Under the pieces are notes generated by a model. It was not told where the DNA came from. It worked only from the letters and a program-made list of their open reading frames with translations, and did no database searches. A stretch of 64,000 nt of DNA from Sabellastarte sp. h YS-2021. Taxonomy: Eukaryota; Annelida; Polychaeta; Sabellida; Sabellidae. The stretch covers positions 157,031,609 through 157,095,608 of the forward strand of contig OZ024929.1 of assembly GCA_964017235.1 (NCBI GenBank), given 5' to 3'. Made by a program: the position numbers and the translations under genes. Shown piece after piece: positions 1 through 11,009 of the stretch; position 1 is the stretch's first letter; every line of letters starts with the position of its first letter.

Positions 1-840
1 AAAAGTCAATCTGAGACTTCCCTTGTAGGTGAACCTATTAAATCAGCCATTCAGCAACATGCTTCACAACTACCTTGCTCATCTGCATCTTCATACTTGG
101 TATCTAGAGTCAGTCATGAACATTCAGAAAGACTCTCACAGGAAGTGGTGAACTGAATTAAGACCCTCAAGGAGGATTTATGAATCAAGGTCATCTGTTT
201 TGGGAAAGTTGGTTTGAAGAGAGCCAGGTGGACATCTCAGACCCCACTATTCCTGATGTAGCAAATTTCCTCAGCTACTTGTTCCAGGAAAAGAATCTCA
301 AAGCATCTAATATTGCTGGCTATAGAACAACATTTGCAGACAGATTGGGCTTGAAGGGTGAAGAAGTGTCTAATATTCTTGAGTTGAATAGACTATTAGC
401 AAGTGTGTATAGAGACAAACCAGTAGCCAAAAGATGTATCCCTCCTTGGGAGTCTTTCTTTTGACTTTGGCTTCGGGCAAAAGAAGGAAGTGAACTTCAT
501 GCCTGGACCTACTCTTCCTGTAGTTATAAAGAGAGTTCACATCACAAGTAACTCTGGCTCTATCAACTGCTTTTTAGGTAAAGAACCAGTTGTCTTTGGT
601 TTGTTGGCATTAAGGAAGTTTTATAAAAGATATCTCCAGGGCAGATATCTTATCTTGGTTTTGGCTTATAAGAAGTCAGATTCTGAGCCTCAATAACTAC
701 GCCAGGTTAAAGCTTATGATGATTGTCTTGCATCTTGAGCTTTAAAGATGGTGTTTCCATGCACAAGTTTTGGATGCATGTTACTCGAAATCATAACACT
801 TTTACCAATTTATGTCTCAAAGTCCTCTGTTGGCTAGTGG
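1..840 (+). pseudogene. DIRS tyrosine recombinase relic
   Basis: A decayed DIRS recombinase can be followed in pieces. Positions 180-464 encode a stretch reading VANFLSYLFQ, an AGYR block and RLL..RDKP, which match the N-terminal core-binding part of the recombinases at 13.6-14.0, 37.3 and 58.9 kb. About 465-510 is a broken version of the LLALASGKRRSEIHAW arginine box. About 595-650 matches the RALRYYLDR block. About 775-830 keeps remnants of the HW/HNTFT..F end. Stops and frameshifts separate every block, so it is inactive. It is much more diverged than the other copies and probably a separate, older insertion. It runs off the window start, so any upstream RT is not visible. Confidence 0.6.
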
Positions 841-1195
841 TCAGACTTTGAAATTGGTTCCTACAGTTTGTTACTTTATCAGTATATGCTTGATGTACTT
901 ATGTATTTGTTTGTATATATGTCTGCCGTACTGTCTTTTTATATTAGACAGCAAGGTTTGCTTAATTATGACTTTCGCAGAATTAAGCAATGTGCTGATT
1001 ACACTTCCAAGTTTGGTTTGACCTTGTCTTGGTTTTAGTTTTTATAGTGTAGATATGCCTGCTACTCTTCATCTGTTTACAACATTCAACTGCAGCATGA
1101 ACATTGTCAGCATTTGTGAGAACTACAACAACATACTGCCATCTAGGGATGTTGTATGGTATGTTGTGAAAGTTGGAAGTTTATATATTTAGAAT

Positions 1196-1440
1196 GTGTC
1201 ATGTCACATCCTATCAAGAAAACTCCACTGGCTACCTGTTTCATACTGTATCCTTTTCAAATACAACCTTCTCATTTGTAAAGCCATAAATTTCCCCACC
1301 CATTTGACATCTCTAACCAGGTCTAGTAGTCTGACACATGCAAATAGACTTCTTCAGTCCATCCCAGAAAGGCCATAGACAGGCATGGTTTGCTACGGGC
1401 GCACCAGTGGAATGGAAGCAAGGTTTAAGGACTGTCCCCT
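1196..1440 (+). pseudogene. LINE reverse transcriptase C-terminal relic
   Basis: Residues 9-33 of the frame starting at 1196 read like the LHWLPV.Y.ILFKYNLL..KAINF block downstream of the RT domain in the LINE at 14.0-15.05 kb. The flanking sequence keeps weaker similarity to the PxEWN end of that protein, near 1410. It is short and interrupted. I infer a 5'-truncated, decayed copy of the same or a related CR1/L2/jockey-like LINE. No target duplication was found. Confidence 0.5.
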
Positions 1441-1825
1441 TTGTATTCCAGTGCATTAAAGGATTTTCATTAATGTTGCTCTATACAAGTGTTTCTGTTA
1501 TCTATTATTAACACGATGATAATCTCTCTTTCTGTTGTCACAAAATTGCAAAAGTACAGCAAAGATAATAGACTGGAAAAGTGTGAGCCCCCTAGCAGTT
1601 AGTCTCATCACAGAGAAACAACAACAGCATAGTATAGGATATTGATAATTTAAGCAGTCATAAATAACATTTCAAACAGTATTTTAGGTTTACATTTGAT
1701 CCCTTTCTCTTGTTTGGTTTTCTGTCAGTTTTACTTATAAACAGTGCTGGGTGATATATAGATCAGTGCTCTAAGAAGCTGAAAAGTTTATCATACTGAT
1801 AGGTGTGAGGTGATGTAGTAATGTT
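1441..1825. other. No recognised feature
   Basis: AT-rich sequence between the LINE relic and the left end of the TIR element. I see no coding region or repeat structure in it. Confidence 0.5.
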
Positions 1826-2153
1826 GGAGCCCAACTTAGGAGTCAGCCCATCTTAATATCGGCCATAGCCCAACTTAGGATCCTAAGTTGGGTAGCCTAT
1901 GGGCTAGAACATATTAGCCCAACTTAGTATAATGAAATTCAAGAAGGTTTTTAAATCTAAAATTTAATATTTTCTTTTTGACAGAATGTCTATAGCAAAA
2001 CAATCAATGACACTGAATGGCCTGTTTAATTAGCCAGTTTATTTAAGTAATGAAACTTTAATCAAACAGCCTACGATTGCTAATTGGAATTGTTATTTAA
2101 AGGTTTTTCTGCTTATCCTTCCAAAATATTTGCTTACAGATACAGACACAAAA

Positions 2154-2377
2154 TATAATTTGCGCAGGCAGTTTTTATTTTCAGACTAAAATAATATTAT
2201 TTACTATTTTACCTATATTTTATCTCTTTTATTTACTTCAGTATGCATTGGTAGGATTAGTCCAACTTATAATTTGCACAGGCAGTTTTTATTGTCAGAC
2301 TGATATAATATTATTTACTATTTTTCCTATATTTTATCTATTTTATTTACTTCAGTATGCATTGGTAGGATTAGTCT
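2154..2377. repeat. 114-bp tandem duplication
   Basis: Two adjacent units (2154-2267 and 2268-2377) begin TATAATTTGC and end around GTAGGATTAGTC. They differ at only a few positions. They lie inside the TIR element at 1826-3696, left of the nested MITE. Confidence 0.85.
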
Positions 2378-2687
2378 GGATTCATTATTTATTCCAAGAC
2401 AGTTAATTTGTTTGACTTTGGGGGGATCCTTAGTGGACAAGATGTCTATTGTTCAACAAATCCTTTGAACTTGATTTGATTTAATTCTGGGGAGTGATTA
2501 GGCAACTGGATTACATTGTGATTTATCTATTGTTTCAAGACTCTTTTTAAGTTGATTTGTTTTTGACTATGTGTGTGACTTGTTAACTGGATTAGTGTTA
2601 AGATTTACCTTTTTTCCAGCATTACTTTTGAGCTTGATTTGTTTACCTAGTGCTTGAGTAAAAGGATTAAATAGGTATTATTGTAAG

Positions 2688-3098
2688 TAGTGGTGTGGCG
2701 ATTAGACGTATTGTCGATTAATCGTCGGTGACAGTGTAGAATCATTAATGTTTTCTAATGATCAAATATTCAGCTTAAATCTTACCTTTCCTGATTTATC
2801 TCAATATCCACATATTTTCCATATATTTTACGAATTTTTACTTAATAAATCAACAGATTTGTCATGCATTTCGAGTTTGTTTATGTCTACCGCCATATTT
2901 ACAAGAAGTGGGTGCTTTTGGTAGATTCTAAATGTTGGAACACTGTTATTCTTACCGGATTGACCTATACTTTAATATTTAAGAAACACTTTCCAGGTTA
3001 AACAATAAGGGAGTAAAATAATCGATTATGGGTCGATCATCGCTCGGAAAAATGTAGGAATAATCGACCATGAAAATTGAAGGCGATTCCCAGCACTA
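2688..3098. mobile_element. hAT-type MITE with perfect 8-bp TSD
   Basis: The 411-bp element starts TAGTGGTGTGGCGATT and its right end reads, in reverse complement, TAGTGCTGGGAATCGCC. This is an imperfect TIR of the hAT CAGTG type. ATTGTAAG flanks it perfectly on both sides (2680-2687 and 3099-3106), and 8-bp TSDs are typical of hAT transposition. There is no coding capacity. It lies inside the larger TIR element, so it is the younger insertion. Its core (about 2735-3000) reappears at 6140-6415 inside an element with different ends. Confidence 0.85.
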
Positions 3099-3710
3099 AT
3101 TGTAAGATTCTTTTAAGGTATTTTTTACATGTTTAAAGCAAAACAATTAATGATAATTTTAAAAGCTAGGTTTTTAAATAGACATTTTTTTTTGTTAAAC
3201 CGAATTCACAAGATAAATGTGTTTGATTTAATTAAATTTTAGTGGTAACTTAAAAAAGGTTATTTGCATTTTTTGTGAAAATAAAGTGCTGTTTATAAAA
3301 CTTTGTTAAATTTTATAATATGACTCGCCCGTAAAATAACATATGGGTTCCCCTTTAAAGGTTTGATAGAATTAAGCCTCGTTATATTTTGATATTACAT
3401 TAATGATGATTTGTTTCACTTTATGATTTGGGGTATTCCTATTATATACTTCACCCACCCCAAGTGGAACAAATCAACATCAATAGAATGTAGAAACAAT
3501 AGCCAAAATCCACTTAGGAAATCATCCATATATAGACAAATAAATCAACATCAAAGGAATATTTTAATGGTTTTCAGGGATCAGGAAACACAATTTATTT
3601 TGGTTTCTGCAGTTAAACACAGTTAAGCCCAACTTGGAATCCTAATTTGGGCTATAGCACATCTTAAGATGGGCTGACTCCGAAGTTGGGCTCCAGCAGT
3701 AACACATACC

Positions 3711-6044
3711 TTTGCAATATTCAGCTTACTTTTTCTTCTATGACAATGATTATATCTACTTTTCAACGTAATATAAGACTATGCCCATAATTTGTCTTTT
3801 TGTAACACATATTTTCAAGGAATCTGGAATATTTATTACAGAAATTTTACAGACATTTATAAGTAATAAACCGAAGTTTGGAGACTACTCAACCTCAGTT
3901 TGAAGAGTTAGTACTAGTATCAGAATAATAATACTGCTGCTGCACAGTGAAATATTCTTATCAAAGATTACTGTTATTTCTATATTTGGAAGGTCAGAGA
4001 GTACTTTCTGGAATTACCTTGAGATATGCCCTACTTCTAACTCCCATCCGTTTCATGCATATAAACTTCTGGCATAAGCAGGCAATCTTGTGTATGAAAA
4101 ATAATGTGTGTAATTTTCAAACCTTATTCATTAAGATTTAAGAAGAAAATTTAGATTCATTCTTAGTTAATTTTTATTGGAGTATATGGGATAATGTTAC
4201 TTTTAGTGTAAACAATGATCATCTTTTTTGGCTTCAAATTACAATAGAGTATTTAAGATACTCTGATGCTTTAATTATCTAGTGTGTATAAGTGCATATC
4301 TATCTACTTAAAACTAGTTGAACCGGGTTTAAGGTCCAAACTTCATAAAATATAATACTTAAGAAGGTGTAGAAGTAGAAGCAGAAGATGGCACTAACTT
4401 AAAGAACCACATGCTGTGGATTTGGGAGGTTTTAGGTATAGAGTTTGCTCTGTGAGGTATGCATTAATTTATAAAAATTTACAATCACCCACAGAGCAGT
4501 TAGATAACTTCTGTTGCTGAGACTCGGCTATCTAAACAGATTAGAAATCCCTCCATTAATTGAAAATAGTTGAAGTTTTGTCCCTCGCTTTTGCTAAAGT
4601 GGAAAAGGGGGACATTAATTCTCGCTCATCTATCTGTGTCTGTGGCAGTAAAGTTAACCTGACCCATAACCTTCAACCTTCCCCAAATTTGGCGAAAAGG
4701 CGTGTCCAAAAGAGATCTACAATTGATTACATTTTGGGCAAGATCTGGTAACTGTTGCTATAGCAATCGTTTTTAATAAAATTTTCCAGTTTGAGCATTT
4801 TGTTATGCACACTAAACTCTTTGCCGGATTATTCAGATTTTGGATTTTTCAGGTTTTCAGATTTTGTTTGTTCCCACAGATGGAACCCTTTGATAGAGTT
4901 TCAGTAAATTTTTGGTGACAAGTTATACCCCTAAGAGATCTACTCTGCCACTTCCAGTATTGTGATTTGTCTCCATGTCACAGACTAACCCATTGACACA
5001 GTTTCACCATTTTTAATGGGAAGTCTTCATGCACCTACAGAGATGATCTGCAGTTTTTGTCAGGTTCTGATGAAAATTTGCAACTGTTAGCTTGGAAATC
5101 AATTATATTTTTGTAATCCGCCGAAATGCAAAAGAAATCATTTTATAGACAGCCTAAGGTCAAATATGGTATAGCTGTACAACCCTAAGATATACACTTG
5201 AGATTAGGTTTCGGTCATGATAGTGTGTTGACTGTTTTTTAGTTGTTTTATTGTGTGTTACATTAAATCTGCATAAACCCACAGGAAAAACCCTTTCATT
5301 TTAATTATTTACAGGAAGGCTTTGCTGAATAATATATATCAACAACTGCTGTATGAATATACAGAACAAAGTAATATTTCTTGTTAGAATTTATCCCAAA
5401 GTAGCGTACCATTACTCTGTGAATTTTCGTGTTACCTTTGGTCTCAGCCACATTTGCACTACACAAAAATTACCATTCAGAAACCTAATTAAGCCATGCA
5501 TCCAGAAATCTCAGCCTTTAGGAGCTTGTAACTGCACTAAGTGGGCCCGTGCAGTGTTTCCCATTCAACACTGTTTGGTTAGAAGACCTTGTTTCTTATT
5601 AACAATCTTTGGTTCTCTGTCTTGGAAGACAGTGGAGTAGCTTTCTGATGGTTTCTAAAGTAAGAAAGAATTTTTGATTTACCATGACGTCATTGCAAGA
5701 TCATGTTTTCATCCATTTTAGACTCCTTATATTCAGCCTATAGCTGAATCTCAGTTCTTTCTGTTAACTGATGTTGAGATTTCTTGCATTAAGAGCCAAT
5801 TTTAACGTATGTCCTGACACTTCATGTAGCACACAACTACTTCAAATTGGCATAAGCTGAAATTGATTTGGCAATAAATAGTGAAGAGTATTATTTTTCC
5901 ATTTCCATGTTAGGTAGATGTGATGCTAAATTTTGTAAATATTGACCACAACATTATTCAGAAGTGACAATTATGTTCACCAAAGAGACCACAAAATACC
6001 AGGGAGATATTTGTACAGTTTGTAGCTATGCACTGAAACTGTAA
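3711..6044. other. AT-rich DNA without recognisable features
   Basis: About 2.3 kb of AT-rich sequence. The frames at 3947, 4560 and 5353 encode fewer than 100 residues, have no motif I recognise and no codon bias. I see no strong tandem repeat or inverted repeat. Confidence 0.5.
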
Positions 6045-6512
6045 ATACCGTAAATGACCTATTTAGCGCATCCGCCCTTGTAACCGCACCCTATCTCTTT
6101 TCAAAGCAATATACATGACAACTTCTAATGGGTGAACGATCAGACAGTGACAGTGCACAATCGCGGTTGGTTATAAAAGGTTACTAATGATCGATTATTC
6201 AGCTTAAATCTTACCTTTCTTAATTTTTCTCAATATCCACATATTTTTCTATATAATTTACGTATTTCTACTTAATAAATTGACATTTTTATCACGACTT
6301 TAATTCGAGTTTGTTTTCATCTACCGCCATATTTACAGGAAGTGGGTATTTCTAAATGTCGAAACACCGTTTTTCTACCGGATTGACCGAAACTTCATCC
6401 TGGAAAGTGTTTCATGATGGGTGCGCTAAAAGGGACGTTTTTTCCCAACAAATATTGAATAAAAATAGACTTTGCTTAGCGCACTGTGCGCTAAATAGGT
6501 CATTTATGGTAT
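6045..6512. mobile_element. MITE with ~25-bp TIRs
   Basis: The left end ATACCGTAAATGACCTATTT and the reverse complement of the right end (ATACCATAAATGACCTATTT) match over about 26 bp with one mismatch, both continuing into AGCGCA. The element is 468 bp with no coding potential. Its core, about 6140-6415, is strongly similar to the hAT-type MITE core at 2735-3000, although the termini differ. No target duplication could be fixed. Confidence 0.75.
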
Positions 6513-6686
6513 CTGCAGTAATTTTTCAATTCCAAGTAGATTATGACTGAGACCTGAAAATTAATAAATTGCAAACTGGTACCAAACTGGAATTTGTAAC
6601 AAATATAAGCCATCAGAAACAAACGTAATTGATATTTAACATCATGTGTATCTGAACTTTTTAGTCTAATATTTCTGAATATATGA

Positions 6687-8690
6687 ATTAAGCATCCCAT
6701 AACGGACGTTTGTTTGTATTTAGGGGAGAGGGGACAGAGAGTGGGTATGCCGGCTCCTGCAGTTTCTATTGCTTATAGCTCGGCAACCACTGGGCAGATT
6801 CTCTTCAAATTTAGCACATGTATGCAGTAGCCCTGGGAAAAAAACCCCGAATATGGTATCATGACATATTAACCAATCAGAGAAGTCACATGACCAAAAA
6901 GTGCTTCACCTATTCTCATGAACTTGGGAAGTAGGTTCGTTATATAGATGTCTGGAAATCATTAACTTTTGGAAGTGATCCAATACAAAATGGCCAACTT
7001 ATTGACAATTAACTAAACGGCATGATTTTTCTTAACGCTGAAAACACAAAAATGCGCTCATCTCAGAAACGGTGCGAGATAGAGCGATTTCAAAGAAATT
7101 TTTGACCCACAGGGTATGCATTATCAACTGGCAAGTTTTCGCAAAAGTCGTTTTCCCACTAAAAGCGGCAGCCATCTCGAATTTCTGCATAAAACGCAAA
7201 ACGCATTGATCTCTGAAACGGAGTGAGCTAGAGCGATTTCAATGAAATTTTTGACCCACAGTTTATCTGCAGAGTCTACTGGCAAGTTTTCCCAAAAACT
7301 GTTTTCCTGCCACCTTTGGCGGCCATCTTGGACTTTTGTGTAAAATGTAAAAATGTGTTTATCTTGGAAACGGAGTCAGCTAGAGCGATTTCAACAAAAT
7401 TTTTGACCCACATGGTATCTGCAGAATCCTTGAGCAACTTTTCCAAAAAATCATTTTACCCCCACTTTTGGCGGCCATCTTGAATTTCTGTGTAAAACGC
7501 GTTTATCTCAGAAACTGAGTGAGCTAGAGCAATTTCGATGAAATTTTTGGTATCTTCAGAGGCTATTGGCAATTTTCCCCAAAAATCATTTTCCTGCCAC
7601 TTTTTTGAAACGTGTTTATCTTGTAAACGGTGCCAGATAGAGTGATGTTGACAAATGTTTTGGCCCACAGGGTATCAGCAGGGTTTACTGGCATTTTTTG
7701 CCAAAATTGTTTTCCCGCCATTTTTGACACCCATCTTAAATTTCTGCATAAAACAAATTTGCAGGATATCTTCATTGGGGGAAAGCTTCTATGGGAAGGA
7801 AATTAGCCTCATTCTGAAAAACAACATGGCCGCCGCAGGCATTTCTTTGAAAATTATGTACATTTTTCTACTGGCTGTTTCTCATAGGCGGAAGGTTGAA
7901 TGTCTTCATAGGTGATATGTATGACAGATATATATGTCCTCTACAACCTTGCACACATTTGACCTTGAAGCTCTTAATTCAAGGTCCTCCACGGAGTGCC
8001 AAAGTAACCCACATAGCAGACTTTAAAAGTGCTTATATCTCCCTTATTATTGGTCCTAGAGGTTTGTCAAACCAACATATAAGAAATCATGTGCTGCGAA
8101 TCTTTTGATGTGGTCAGATTTGACTTTGGACCCCTCCTTCAAGGTCAAACGAGGATAGCCAAACTTAAAAGTGCTTATAACTCGCTTATTAGTGGTCCTA
8201 GAGGTTTGGGATGGTAAACCAACTTCTAGGAAATCATTGGCTGGGAATCTTTTGATGTGGTCAGATTTGACCTTGGACCCCTCCTTCAAGGTCATATGAG
8301 GATAGCCAAACTTAAAAGTGCTTATAACTTGCCTATTATTGGTCCTAGAGGTTTGCAATGTGAAACCACCTTATAGGAAATTATGGGCTGGGAATCTTCT
8401 GATGTGGTCAGATTTGATCTTGAGCCCCTCCTTCAAGGTCAAATGAGGACAGCCAAACTTAAAAGGGTTTTTAACTCATTTATTATTGATCCTAGAGGTT
8501 TGCAATGTGAAACCAACTTGCAGGATATTGTGGGCTAGGAATCTTCTGATGTCAGATTTGACCTTTGGCCCCTCCTTCAAGGTCAAATGATGGTTCACTG
8601 GCTTTGGTGAGTTGTCTTTCCAGTGGATACAGATTTGCATCGGTTCTCCGATGCGTAGGTCTAGTCTTCTTGTGTTTCGTGTAAAACTTG
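6687..8690. mobile_element. Composite minisatellite element, hairpin-start family
   Basis: It begins AATTAAGCATCCC followed by GGACGTTTGTTTGT, the diverged counterpart of the hairpin start at 15881. The next 300 bp also match that element: the CAACCACTGGGCAGATTC region, the AACCAATCAGAGA block and the ACATGACCAAAAA block. Then come ~150-bp units with the GGCGGCCATCTTG motif (about 7040-7770) and ~145-bp units (7990-8590). The last 90 bp (8595-8690) are the inverted counterpart of 42090-42185. It has no coding capacity, and I infer a non-autonomous repeat element. Confidence 0.6.
7990..8590 (-). repeat. ~145-bp minisatellite array (satellite A, inverted)
   Basis: GGTCCTAGAGGTTTG recurs near 8053, 8196, 8341 and 8488, giving a 143-147-bp period. 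The unit also contains GACCTTGAAGGAGGGG in reverse complement. It is the same unit as at 42186-43256 and 50177-50860, in the opposite orientation. Confidence 0.85.
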
Positions 8691-9442
8691 CTGCTGTATG
8701 TTTCAGGCCAGGTTCAGTAAAACTTTGAAAAGGAAGAAGTGACAGAAAATAAGAGCAGACTGTACATCTTGCACCAAGCCCTGGCATCAGTGTCAACTCC
8801 CCACCACAAAAAATGGTCTTTGACCTGAAAAGGTGAGAAGATATTGTATAATGTATATTAACTAAGGCTGAAATAGTTACCTGCACTAAGTTCTATCCAA
8901 ATATTAAGCTGTCCAAGTAATAGCCAATGCCAGTGTTGTTGAATAGGCGAGTTGTTTTCTTAGGTATATTTTGTCATGTGGGATTTTACTTGATAAAATT
9001 CTAAATATGTTGAGTCATAAACTTAAAATGTACCAATTGAAAGTATTTATTTTATTTCATAAAAATGTAATATACTCTACCATATGTAAAAGGTAAATAA
9101 AATGGAGGAAGGGTGAATAAAACAGCAGAAGTGTACTTACAGAGCATCAAATATGTGTAAATGCAGGTCTTAATGAGGTAGCAAAAACGCCTGTTGACAC
9201 TTCAACCGCCACAAAAAGAATGAACTCTTTCTGTATTACTGCGCATGGCAGAGTGAATTAGGTCACCAGGGGTCAAAGGGTAGCAAGTACATAGGTTTAA
9301 AGAGAGTCTCCCCTCATAGTTTAAATTCTTTGTATGGTGTATGTGGCAGTCATGTTTTCATATGGAAGGTAAATACATTTTGCTTCATAAAAATGTATTT
9401 TACATTTAAAAATATGAAAATTTATATTATGTTAAAATATAA
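8691..9442. other. No recognised feature
   Basis: AT-rich flank between the minisatellite element and DIRS copy A. The minus-strand frame at 8476-8886 runs across satellite sequence and looks fortuitous. Confidence 0.45.
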
Positions 9443-9446
9443 TTTT

Positions 9447-9600
9447 ATTATGCTACAATAGCTTACCATGTGGGACTTAATGCTGTTCTCGGGTTGCCAC
9501 ACCCGGGGCCAACATCTTAGAAAAAAAGATCGTTCTTGTTAGCCACCGGATATACTGGTAGTTGTCGTCACATGATAACTTCTGACTAATCGCCCTACTT
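9447..9600 (+). repeat. Left inverted terminal repeat of DIRS copy A
   Basis: It matches 21283-21420 in direct orientation and 34123-34278 in reverse complement, over GCTTACCATGTGGGACT, GCTGTTCTCGG, the GGCCAACATCTTAGAAAAAA block and a decayed CCTACTTTCT end. It is more diverged than those two, so copy A may be older than copy B/E. Confidence 0.8.
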
Positions 9601-9833
9601 TCTCGTTGGCCACGATTGACTGGTAGCAGTTTGTAAATATACAGACATTTTCATTTATTTCTCTGTCTTTACTTTTTGTTGGACGCTAATATTTGCATAT
9701 TTCTTGTAATATATATCATAGATCATTCTGTAAAATTTTAATTTTCACAGGATAAGTATTTTCTTGCTTTCGCATGTTTTGAGTTTTCCTCAGTTCAGGT
9801 AATTATATTGTATGTCTTTTTATTGCGTATAAA

Positions 9834-11009
9834 ATGTCTCTCCATCAAGCAAATAAAGACAAACCGAGAGCTCAGAAATGCCGCCACTTTTGCTTCAGTT
9901 TCGACCTACACAACTACTGCCCTACCTGTAGGGAGGCTGGCAAGGGAGACGACCCCTGTGTCACCTTCGAAGCTCCCTGTCAAGTCTGTACCTCTTTTTC
10001 AGATGAACAATTGAAAAAAATTCAGAACAGGAAATGTTACCTAAAAAAGCAAAAAGCGGAAACTAGTTCCAAAGATGATGAACTAGATCTTTTGGGTGAA
10101 GGCGACGGGGATTCCTTCACTGGATCAAATGCAGACCTCGAGAGTGCTGCTGATAATCTGTTTACCTCACCCCCCCGCCCTCAACCTCTCACCTTCAGTT
10201 CCTTGTCTTTAAAGACCCCAGCCAAGTCTGTCCCACCCACCCCAGGTACAGCTTTGCAAAATGAAATCCAGAAAAATCTTGAGAAATCCCTGGGCGATTC
10301 CTTAAATATACACTTACAGCAGCAAATGGGTCCCTTCCAGGCATCCATGTTGGAAGTGTTTCAGTCACTCCGAGAGGAGTTGGCTACACAAAAGAAAGTC
10401 GAGGTAGAATCCTCGCTTCCTGCTTCCAAACCTGGCTCGTCCAGTAACAATGCTGCCCATCTGGATTTACCCCCTCCGAGATCTAGTACTAACATTCAGA
10501 GCGAGGCAATGGATGTGGACTACGGTCCAGCACTCCCTCCTCATCTAGTACTCAACCAAGATACCTCGGATCAGTACGTTGCCCCCTCTGAGGGTCATCC
10601 CGAGGAGGTCTCGTACTCTCACAAAAAGCAAAGCCATAGGCAGCCAGTTGACCCGAGCTCTGCCTCAGACCAACTACATGAGGATTCCAACCAACCTCGG
10701 ATTCCTTCTTCTAGACCTAAAAAACACTCTGACAAGAGCAAACACAAATCAAGGTCTAGATATGTGTCATTTTCTTCAGAGGAAGATCAGTCACCTGTAG
10801 CCAGACACAGGTCTTCTAAGCCCTCTAGGGCTCAGCCCTCAGGAGTAGCTTCTGATCAAGACCTCCCACAACATGATCCAGACCCCCCCTATTATAGGGA
10901 AGTAGCTTTGTCTGACATACCCTCACAATACTCTGAAGAAGTAGACACCTTCAGGCGTATTCTCTCAGGAGTTGAATACAGACTTTGCCAAGATCTGTAT
11001 TACTCCTAG
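9834..11009 (+). CDS. DIRS gag-like protein, N-terminal part (copy A)
   Basis: The 391-residue frame begins with a cysteine-rich segment: residues 12-60 carry C..F.F..HN.C..C..AGKGDDPC..F..PC..C.SF. This looks like a metal-binding domain and also appears in the family-2 gag near 61250. The middle is hydrophilic, rich in Ser, Pro, Gln and charged residues (SHKK, PKKHSDKSKHKSRS), and looks disordered. By position it is the structural or RNA-packaging protein. The frame stops at 11009, while homologous coding continues in the +1 frame from 10972, so the gene carries a frameshift, either mutational or programmed. I chose ATG 9834 because it precedes the Cys cluster; an upstream ATG at 9808 is out of frame. 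Confidence 0.75.
   Translation: MSLHQANKDKPRAQKCRHFCFSFDLHNYCPTCREAGKGDDPCVTFEAPCQVCTSFSDEQLKKIQNRKCYLKKQKAETSSKDDELDLLGEGDGDSFTGSNADLESAADNLFTSPPRPQPLTFSSLSLKTPAKSVPPTPGTALQNEIQKNLEKSLGDSLNIHLQQQMGPFQASMLEVFQSLREELATQKKVEVESSLPASKPGSSSNNAAHLDLPPPRSSTNIQSEAMDVDYGPALPPHLVLNQDTSDQYVAPSEGHPEEVSYSHKKQSHRQPVDPSSASDQLHEDSNQPRIPSSRPKKHSDKSKHKSRSRYVSFSSEEDQSPVARHRSSKPSRAQPSGVASDQDLPQHDPDPPYYREVALSDIPSQYSEEVDTFRRILSGVEYRLCQDLYYS

Larger units (their letters stand above)
1826..3696. mobile_element. Non-autonomous DNA element with ~55-bp TIRs
   Basis: The left end (1826 on, GGAGCCCAACTTAGGAGTC...) and the reverse complement of the right end (about 3640-3696, GGAGCCCAACTTCGGAGTC...) match for about 55 bp with a few substitutions. 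Both include a second GCCCAACTTAGGAT-like block. The 1.87-kb interior has no transposase frame. It holds a 114-bp tandem duplication (2154-2377) and a nested hAT-type MITE (2688-3098). A target duplication is not clear: GTAGTAATGT on the left versus GCAGTAACAC on the right is 7/10. I call it a non-autonomous TIR element of unassigned superfamily. Confidence 0.7.

Noticed and set aside
8476-8886. 136-residue minus-strand ORF
   Set aside because: It spans satellite A and its leader; the open frame follows from the repeat and is not conserved at 42090-42300.
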